Shown: in pieces, positions 58,465-64,000 of the stretch
Layout of the letters: every line of letters begins with the position of its first letter
Position numbering within the stretch: the first letter of the stretch is position 1
DNA from: Pyxidicoccus sp. MSG2
Lineage (GTDB): Bacteria; Myxococcota; Myxococcia; Myxococcales; Myxococcaceae
NCBI RefSeq assembly: GCF_026626705.1
Contig: NZ_JAPNKC010000001.1
Coordinates: 12,649,001 to 12,713,000, forward strand
Length of the DNA: 64,000 bases
Direction of reading: 5' to 3'
Translations under genes and position numbers: made by a program
Notes under the pieces: model-generated
What the model was told of the DNA's origin: nothing
Seen by the model: only the letters and a program-made list of their open reading frames with translations
Databases searched by the model: none

Positions 58465-58595
58465 GCCACTTCCAACCATGGGGCGCCCAGGCGGGGGGCG
58501 CAAGGTCTCCCTGCCACCAGGCAAGCGCCCCCGCGCCACGGCGGCCTCCTCCGGCACCCCACCGTGACGCTCCCCCTACCGTGCGCGGCCGGGTT

Positions 58596-59390
58596 ATGAG
58601 TGAGCGCATGCTCTGCGTGGACGCGGAACAGTTCGATATCAGCCTGGCGCTCGCACACTACGCCGAGCACGGCTACGCGCGGCTGGGCCGCGTGCTCGGC
58701 GACGAGGGCCTGGAGGCCCTGCGCGAGCGGGCGGACGACCTCATGCTCGGCCGCGTCGTCCATGAGGGCATGTTCTTCCAGCCGGACGCGACCACGGGCC
58801 GGTACGAAGACGCGCCCCTGGGGCTGGGCTGGCAGGGGCCGTCGCTGGACTACCGCAAGCTGGAGAAGCTGGAGAAGGACCCGCGCTTCCTGGCGTGGCT
58901 GGAGAACCCGCTGTTCGAGCGCATCGCCCGCGCCCGCATCTCCGGCGACGTCGTCCTCTACCGCGCCATCCTCTTCCACAAGGGCCAGGCCGGGGGCAGC
59001 AACCTGCCCTGGCACCAGGACGGGGGCCGGCTGTGGGGCCTCACCCGCGAGCCGGATTTGCAGATCTGGACGGCGCTGGACGACGCACCCGAGGGCGGCG
59101 GCTGTCTGGAAGTGGTCCCCGGCAGCCACCGGGACGGCCTGGTGACGGCGCTGGGCGGCGTCATCCCCACGGACGCGGTGGCCGCCGCGGACGCCGAGCA
59201 CCGCGCCCTGCTCCTTCCCGCCCGCGCCGGCGAGTCCATCCTCATCCACAACCACGTATGGCACCGCTCCGGACGCGGGCGTCCCGGGTTGCGCCGCCGC
59301 GCCTTCTCCGCCTGCTACATGGGCGCGGACGTCCGCTGCCTGAGGAAGAAGAAGGCCCCGCGCGTCTTCCCGCCCGTGTTCCGGCGCTAG
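58596..59390 (+). CDS. Phytanoyl-CoA dioxygenase family enzyme
   Basis: 264 residues from ATG 58596; ATG 58608 is an alternative. It is a Fe(II)/2-oxoglutarate oxygenase of the PhyH group: the metal triad is His-x-Asp in WHQDGG and a distal His in NHVWHRSG, with RRAF giving the Arg that binds 2-oxoglutarate. Residues 70-130 (GLGWQGPSLDYRKLEKLEKD) form the usual helical insert. It hydroxylates an unactivated carbon of an unknown substrate; family members act on acyl-CoAs, small metabolites or tailoring substrates of natural products. It ends 4 bp before the histidine kinase gene on the other strand. Confidence 0.87.
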   Translation: MSERMLCVDAEQFDISLALAHYAEHGYARLGRVLGDEGLEALRERADDLMLGRVVHEGMFFQPDATTGRYEDAPLGLGWQGPSLDYRKLEKLEKDPRFLAWLENPLFERIARARISGDVVLYRAILFHKGQAGGSNLPWHQDGGRLWGLTREPDLQIWTALDDAPEGGGCLEVVPGSHRDGLVTALGGVIPTDAVAAADAEHRALLLPARAGESILIHNHVWHRSGRGRPGLRRRAFSACYMGADVRCLRKKKAPRVFPPVFRR

Positions 59391-59394
59391 AGGC

Positions 59395-61458
59395 TCAGGT
59401 CAGCAGGTGAGGGCGAATGGGGGGCAGGGCCACGTCGCGGCCGCGCTGCGCCACCGGGAGGACGACGCGGAAGGTGCTGCCCCGCCCCTCCTCGCTCTCC
59501 ACGGTGATTTCGCCGCCGAAGCCGGTGACGATGCCGTGGCAGATGGACAGCCCCAGCCCGGTGCCCTCGCCCACCGGCTTGGTGGTGAAGAACGGGTCGA
59601 AGATGCGCGCGCGCACCTCCGGCGGCATGCCGACGCCGGTGTCCTTCACCTCCACGATGACCCGGTCTCCCGAGTGGCGCAGCACCAGGCGAACCTCGTG
59701 CTGGTCCGGCTTGCCCTGCGGAATGGCCTGCGCGGCGTTGATGAGCAGGTTGAGGAACACCTGCCCGAAGCGCCCCTCGTTGCCCTCCACCAGCGGCACC
59801 TCGCGGTACTCGCGGACAATCTGCGCCCGCATCTTCAGCTCGCCGCGCGCCATCGTAATCGCCGACTCGAGCACCGCCTGCACGTTGACGGCGGTGGCCA
59901 CCTCGTCGTCCCCGCGCGAGAAGGTGCGCAGGTCCCGGACGATCTGCCGCACGCGGTGCGCGCCGTCGGAAGCCTCGCGCAGCACTTCTTCCATCTCCGC
60001 GGTGCGCCCCGGCGGCAGCTCGCGGGACACGCCCTGCAGCTCACCGGAGAGGAAGGACAGGTTGGACAGCACGAAGGCCAGCGGGTTGTTGATTTCGTGC
60101 GCCACGCCGGCCGCCAGCGTGCCCACCGCCGCCAGCCGGTCCGCCACCACGAGCTGCGCCTGCATGGACTTGCGCTCGGTGACGTCCAGCGACACGCCGC
60201 CCAACAGGCGCCGCCCGGAGCGCTCCTTCACGATGAAGCGGTAGGTGAGCCAGTAGCGCTCGCTGCCGTCCGGTGACGGAATCATGCCCTCGCTGGCCCA
60301 GGCCTTGCCCGACGCGAGCACCGCCTGGTCCTCCCGGCGCACGTGCTCCGCGGACGCCACCGGCATCAGCGCCGTGTCGTCGATGAGCGCCAGGTCCACC
60401 CCTTCCGGCAGCCGGAAGAAGCGGCGGTAGGACTCGTTCACCCAGATGCGCCGGCCCTGCTCGTCCTTGATGAAGGCCACCACCGGGCTGTTGTTCATGA
60501 AGGACGCGAACAGCTCCTGCGACTCCTGCAGCGCCGCAAGCGCGGCCGTGCGCTGGGCCATCAGCTCCTGGCGCGCCTTCGCCTCCGCGGCGTTGCCCAT
60601 GGCCGCGCCGAGCAGGCCCGCCATCAGCTCCAGCGTGCGCACGTCCCGGTCATCGAACGCGTTCGGCCGGATGGAGATGACGTTGAGCGCCCCCACCGGC
60701 CGCGCCTCGCGCCAGAGTGGGACGCAAATCATCGAGCGCGCCCCCACCTGCCGCGTGGCGTGCACGTTGACGCGCACATCCTCCTCGGTGTCGTCCGTGC
60801 GCATGACCTCGCCGCGCAGCAGGCTGGCGCCGGTGAGGCTGCCCTCCACCCTCAGCTTGAAGCCGGTGTGCTGGGCCACGCTGCCGGTGGCCACGCGGTA
60901 CTCGACAATCCCCTCCTCCATCAACGCCACCGCCGCGCCCTCCGCGCCGCACAGCACCCGCGCGCGCTCGCACAGCAGCCGCATGATTTCATCCAGGTCC
61001 AGCCCCGCCAGCGCCACGTCTGCCTGCGTCTGGATGATGGCGGCCAGCCGCTCCATCTCCCCGCGCGCCGCCTCCTCGGACGTCCGCCGCTGACGCCGCG
61101 CCGCGCCGCGTCGCTCCAGCATCAGCCGCCGCGCGCGCACCTCGCTCGGGGTGAAGGGCGCCACCAGGTACTCGTCCACGCCCGCCGCCAGCAGCGGCTC
61201 CAGGTCCGCGTCCGAGTCCGTCCGCGCCACCCCCAGCACCAGCGGCTCGTCCGGCCGCGCCCGCATCCGCAGCGAGTCCAGCCACCGCGCGTCCGCCGCC
61301 AGGTCCCCGGACTCCACCACCAGCACGTCCACCGGCCCGTGCACCAGCGCCGAGCCCGCCTCCAGCACCGTCGAGGCCACGGAGACGTCCTGGCCCTGCC
61401 GACGCAGCTCCTCCGCCACGGGGTGCTGAGGCTCGGTGCTGACGCAGAGGAACTTCAT
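59395..61458 (-). CDS. GAF-PAS histidine kinase with N-terminal pseudo-receiver
   Basis: 687 residues from ATG 61458 with GGAAGG upstream. Order: a receiver-like fold (1-120) in which the phospho-Asp site reads VLVVESG (Glu49) and the acidic pocket and conserved Lys are lost; a coiled linker; GAF (about 150-295); PAS (about 315-430, FIKDEQGRRIWVNESYRRFF); HisKA with AGVAHEINNPLAF; and HATPase_c (NLLINAAQAIPQG, DTGVGMP, GTGLGLSI). The HEINNPL H-box is typical of NtrB-like orphan kinases that feed sigma-54 activators or separate regulators. Soluble, with no TM. No partner regulator is adjacent. The pseudo-receiver may serve as a protein-binding domain. Confidence 0.9.
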   Translation of the reverse strand: MKFLCVSTEPQHPVAEELRRQGQDVSVASTVLEAGSALVHGPVDVLVVESGDLAADARWLDSLRMRARPDEPLVLGVARTDSDADLEPLLAAGVDEYLVAPFTPSEVRARRLMLERRGAARRQRRTSEEAARGEMERLAAIIQTQADVALAGLDLDEIMRLLCERARVLCGAEGAAVALMEEGIVEYRVATGSVAQHTGFKLRVEGSLTGASLLRGEVMRTDDTEEDVRVNVHATRQVGARSMICVPLWREARPVGALNVISIRPNAFDDRDVRTLELMAGLLGAAMGNAAEAKARQELMAQRTAALAALQESQELFASFMNNSPVVAFIKDEQGRRIWVNESYRRFFRLPEGVDLALIDDTALMPVASAEHVRREDQAVLASGKAWASEGMIPSPDGSERYWLTYRFIVKERSGRRLLGGVSLDVTERKSMQAQLVVADRLAAVGTLAAGVAHEINNPLAFVLSNLSFLSGELQGVSRELPPGRTAEMEEVLREASDGAHRVRQIVRDLRTFSRGDDEVATAVNVQAVLESAITMARGELKMRAQIVREYREVPLVEGNEGRFGQVFLNLLINAAQAIPQGKPDQHEVRLVLRHSGDRVIVEVKDTGVGMPPEVRARIFDPFFTTKPVGEGTGLGLSICHGIVTGFGGEITVESEEGRGSTFRVVLPVAQRGRDVALPPIRPHLLT

Positions 61459-61653
61459 CCCGCCCTTCCCGCTTCCTGCGGAAGCCGTACACTTAAAATG
61501 TTACAGCCCCGCAGTACGAGAATCCAGACCCACCCATCCACCCCGCAGGGCGGGTCTATCCGGCCCCATGGTCTGCCAGCGGCCTGTAATCAGGTGACTT
61601 CACGGGTTGATGTCTGGCCACGGCAGGCGTCGCGGCCGCATATCATCGAAAGC

Positions 61654-62433
61654 GTGCCGGGTATCCCTGGAATCCTGGTGGCCGAGCAGCCTCACTACCT
61701 GCCGTGGGTGGACTTCTACGAGCAGGTGGCGCGCGCGGGCACCCTGCTGGTGCTGGACAACGTGCAGTGGCTGCGGCGCGGCTGGCAGCGGCGCACCCGC
61801 GTGGCGCTGCCGGCCAACGTCCCCGTGCCCCCGCCCACCGAGCCCGGCTTCCAGTGGCTGTCCATCCCCCTGGAGGATCCGCACCGGGACACGCTCATCA
61901 GCGACCTGGCGGTGGACACGCGCCAGCCGTGGGCACGCAAGCACCTCCAGACGCTGGTGACGCTGTACGGACGGCGGCCGCACTTCGCCACGCAGGTGCT
62001 GCCGCTCATGGAGCCCTTCTACGACGCGGCGGCGCGCGAGGGCGGGCCGGGCTCGTTGCTGCGGGTGCTGCTGTCGAGCATGGCGCTGTTCCACGAGCCG
62101 CTGGGGCTGCGGCCCCACGTCCTGCTGGCCTCCACGCTGGAGCGCCAGGGCGAGGACAAGTCGGGACGGCTGGTGGCGTACTGCCAGCAGCTCGGCGCGC
62201 ACACCTACTACTCGGGCCTGGGCTCGTCGCTGTACCTGCAGACGGGCCTGTTCCGGGACGCGGACGTGCGCGTGTTGTGGCAGCGCTTCCGGCACCCGCC
62301 CTACCCGCAGGGCCGCGAGGGCCGCTTCGTCCACGGCATGTCGCTGGTGGACGTGCTGGCCAACGTCCCCGTGGACGAGGTGCGCCAGTGGCTGGAGCCC
62401 TCGCCCTGGGGGCCCTTCGCCCCGGCGCCCTGA
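61654..62433 (+). CDS. WbqC-like family protein
   Basis: 259 residues from GTG 61654; the RBS is poor. The family hallmark is at the start: AEQPHYLPWVDFYEQV (QPxYLPWxxFF), followed by DNVQWLRRGWQRRTRV and WLSIPLE. The C-terminus carries YYSGLGSSLYLQ and the RFRHPPYPQ segment. WbqC-like proteins are found in O-antigen and other polysaccharide gene clusters and are thought to act in sugar or amino-sugar modification; the reaction is not settled. No other glycan gene is adjacent here. Convergent with the AAA+ gene, 3 bp apart, and divergent from the histidine kinase (195 bp). Confidence 0.82.
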   Translation: MPGIPGILVAEQPHYLPWVDFYEQVARAGTLLVLDNVQWLRRGWQRRTRVALPANVPVPPPTEPGFQWLSIPLEDPHRDTLISDLAVDTRQPWARKHLQTLVTLYGRRPHFATQVLPLMEPFYDAAAREGGPGSLLRVLLSSMALFHEPLGLRPHVLLASTLERQGEDKSGRLVAYCQQLGAHTYYSGLGSSLYLQTGLFRDADVRVLWQRFRHPPYPQGREGRFVHGMSLVDVLANVPVDEVRQWLEPSPWGPFAPAP

Positions 62434-62436
62434 GGC

Positions 62437-64000
62437 TCAGGGCGTCTTGTTCTGGTCGAAGCGGACGAAGTAGCCCCGCACCGCCGAGTCCAGCAGCGCG
62501 TGATCCAACCGGGGCTCGGTGCCCTGGTAGTGGGCCATGTCGATGACCTGGTCGAGCAGGTCGCGAGGCTGGCAGGCCGCGAAGGGGCGGTTCACCGGGC
62601 GGTAGTGCGTGTCGATGAGGTAGTCCACGGCGGCCGCGTCGTATTCCACGCCGCGCTTCCTGCACATGATCTGGAAGATCTCGTGGAACTGCTCCTCGTC
62701 CGGGCGCTGCACCTCCAGCTTGTAGCGGACGCGGCGCAGGAAGGCGTCGTCCACGAGGTCGCTGGGGTCCAGGTTGGTGGAGAAGGCGGCGAACACGTCG
62801 AAGGGCACCTGCACCTTCTTGCCGGTGTGCAGGGTGAGCATGTCGATGTCGCTCTCCAGCGGGACGATCCACCGGTTGAGCAGATCCTTGGGCGACACCT
62901 TCTGCCGGCCGAAGTCGTCGATGAGGAGCATCCCGTTGCTCGCCTTCATCTGGAACGGGGCCTCGTAGTACTTCACCTCCGGCGAGTAGACGAGGTCGAG
63001 CATCTCCAGCGTCAGCTCACCGCCCACCACGACGAGCGGGCGCCGGCAGCGCACCCAGCGCCTGTCGTACGCGGGCGCGCCGTCGTCCTCCACGGGCTTG
63101 TGGAGGTTGGCGTCGAAGATCTTCACCACGAAGTCGTCGATGAGCAGCGCGTGGGGGATGAAGACGTCCCCGTCGAAGCAGTTCACCATCCCCTGGCAGA
63201 TGGCCGTCTTGCCGTTGCCGGGCGGGCCGTAGAAGAAGATGGCGCGGCCGGAGTTCATCGCCGGGCCGATGCCGTCGAAGATGTAGTCGCGGATGACGAG
63301 CTCGCCGAACTTGTCCTGCATCCGCGCGCGGGTGATGCGGTTGCCGCGGACGGTCTGCTTCTTCACCGCGGCCACCCACTCCTGGAAGGGCACGGGCGCG
63401 GGGCCGTTGTAGCGGTTGCGGTCGTTGATCTGCCGCAGCACGTCCGTGACGAAGGGGGTGAGCTGGTAGATCATCGTGGACTTGCCCACGCCGGACGAGC
63501 CGCCGCCGCGGATGTCCACGTACTTCTGGCGGCGCAGGCCCTCGATGATGTCGTCGACGATGGCCGTGGGGAGCTGGAGGCGGGCGGCCAGGTCCATGCC
63601 GCGCATCTCACCGGCGGCGAAGAGGGCCTTGAGGACGAGCTCCTCGATGAAGGTCGCCGTGAGGCCCGTCTCGTCCAGGCCGCGCGGCTGCTGGGGCCAG
63701 AACCGGTCCCCGGTGGCGGCGGGCATGGAGCCGTCCGTGTTCCGGCGCGGCATGGCGCGGCGCTCGGGGCCCGGGGGCGGCGCGGCGGAGGCACGGCGAT
63801 CCGGGCCGGTGTACGCGGGGGTGGCGACCTGGGGGGCGGGAGCGGCGGCGCGGCGCTCGGGGGGCGGAGCGCCAGGCGGGGCGCGGCGCTCGGGCGGTGG
63901 GGCGAGCGGGGCCGGGGCGCGGCGCTCAGGGATGGCGGCGTCCGGGGAGACGACGACGGAGCGGCGCTCGGTGGCGAAGTCGGTGCCCTCCTGAGGCGCG
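62437..64000 (-). CDS. AAA+ ATPase with winged-helix and PERRA-repeat N-terminal linker, start outside window
   Basis: The frame is open to the right edge, so the true start is beyond it; ATG 63753 is internal. The portion before that Met is a Pro/Ala linker with six copies of [PT][ED]RR[AS] (PERRAP, PDRRAS and similar). A winged-helix-like region follows (FIEELVLKALFAAGEMRGMDLA), then an AAA+ domain with Walker A YGPPGNGKTA, Walker B GMLLIDDFGRQK and sensor 1 FAAFSTNLDPSDL. RRVRYKLEV is the arginine-finger-like region. It is an ATP-driven remodelling or switching protein, cytosolic, with no signal peptide. Myxobacteria have several such P-E-R-R linkered ATPases; the target is unknown. Confidence 0.82.
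   Translation of the reverse strand, partial: APQEGTDFATERRSVVVSPDAAIPERRAPAPLAPPPERRAPPGAPPPERRAAAPAPQVATPAYTGPDRRASAAPPPGPERRAMPRRNTDGSMPAATGDRFWPQQPRGLDETGLTATFIEELVLKALFAAGEMRGMDLAARLQLPTAIVDDIIEGLRRQKYVDIRGGGSSGVGKSTMIYQLTPFVTDVLRQINDRNRYNGPAPVPFQEWVAAVKKQTVRGNRITRARMQDKFGELVIRDYIFDGIGPAMNSGRAIFFYGPPGNGKTAICQGMVNCFDGDVFIPHALLIDDFVVKIFDANLHKPVEDDGAPAYDRRWVRCRRPLVVVGGELTLEMLDLVYSPEVKYYEAPFQMKASNGMLLIDDFGRQKVSPKDLLNRWIVPLESDIDMLTLHTGKKVQVPFDVFAAFSTNLDPSDLVDDAFLRRVRYKLEVQRPDEEQFHEIFQIMCRKRGVEYDAAAVDYLIDTHYRPVNRPFAACQPRDLLDQVIDMAHYQGTEPRLDHALLDSAVRGYFVRFDQNKTP
63754..63990 (-). repeat. Interspersed GGCGCGGCGCTC repeats coding PERRA motifs
   Basis: GGCGCGGCGCTC (plus strand) or a close variant recurs at irregular distance about six times, each coding Glu-Arg-Arg-Ala in the AAA+ protein linker. 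The spacing between copies is Pro/Ala coding. Confidence 0.7.

Noticed and set aside
63476..63994. Plus-strand frame coding a Gly/Arg-rich 172-residue protein at the right edge
   Set aside because: It is antisense to the AAA+ coding frame that runs continuously to the window end with the PERRA linker.

Overview
The window is typical myxobacterial chromosome (order Myxococcales, most likely the Myxococcus/Corallococcus/Archangium group). The DNA is very GC-rich and almost every codon ends in G or C. The gene content fits: many secreted lipoproteins with variable repeat linkers, ELWxxDGT-repeat and DUF4215/lamin-tail surface proteins, an FHA-GAF-cyclase, a eukaryote-like Ser/Thr kinase, a sigma-54 activator and several histidine kinases. 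Genus is inferred from style only. I found no rRNA, tRNA, IS element, prophage or CRISPR array. Forty-five protein genes are supported; the first (subtilase) and the last (AAA+ ATPase) run off the window.

Layout. 1-5.7 kb: subtilase, two lipoproteins and an orphan six-TM histidine kinase. 5.9-11 kb: a near-consensus sigma-54 promoter, a metallo-beta-lactamase-fold hydrolase, a GAF sigma-54 activator, and a 786-residue protein I do not recognise, closed by a strong hairpin. 11-15.7 kb: Rpn-type nuclease, GIDE-like membrane protein, outer-membrane barrel, ELW-repeat protein. 15.8-20 kb: zinc-ribbon Ser/Thr kinase translationally coupled to an FHA-GAF-adenylate cyclase. 20-25.5 kb: barrel lipoprotein, truD, and an ECF sigma / anti-sigma / STN-bactofilin-like envelope operon. 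25.6-28.5 kb: two overlapping Fe-S flavoprotein dehydrogenase subunits. 28.8-38.7 kb: secreted trypsin-like protease, catalytically altered SDR, universal stress protein, hybrid kinase, EamA-type permease with an apparent CTG start, SDR/LysR divergent pair, secreted bactofilin-like protein, plsC and xth.

38.7-52.2 kb is the most distinctive region. A divergent Cys-rich/lamin-tail lipoprotein faces a run of co-directional exported proteins: a 1769-residue MnxG/ceruloplasmin-like multicopper oxidase, a beta-propeller protein, a tandem two-domain Sco copper chaperone, a fused cytochrome c / periplasmic-binding lipoprotein and a lipoprotein methyltransferase. Together they look like an extracytoplasmic copper-dependent metal-oxidising or electron-transfer module. 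The oxidase mRNA carries a perfect 10-bp inverted repeat whose 3' arm contains the Shine-Dalgarno sequence, which suggests translational control.

52.3-64 kb: lipoprotein with a probable helical-barrel domain, OmpR-type two-component system, NGLSF-repeat lipoprotein, alpha/beta hydrolase, phytanoyl-CoA-dioxygenase-like enzyme, GAF/PAS histidine kinase with a dead receiver, WbqC-like protein, and the partial AAA+ ATPase with a PERRA-repeat N-terminal linker.
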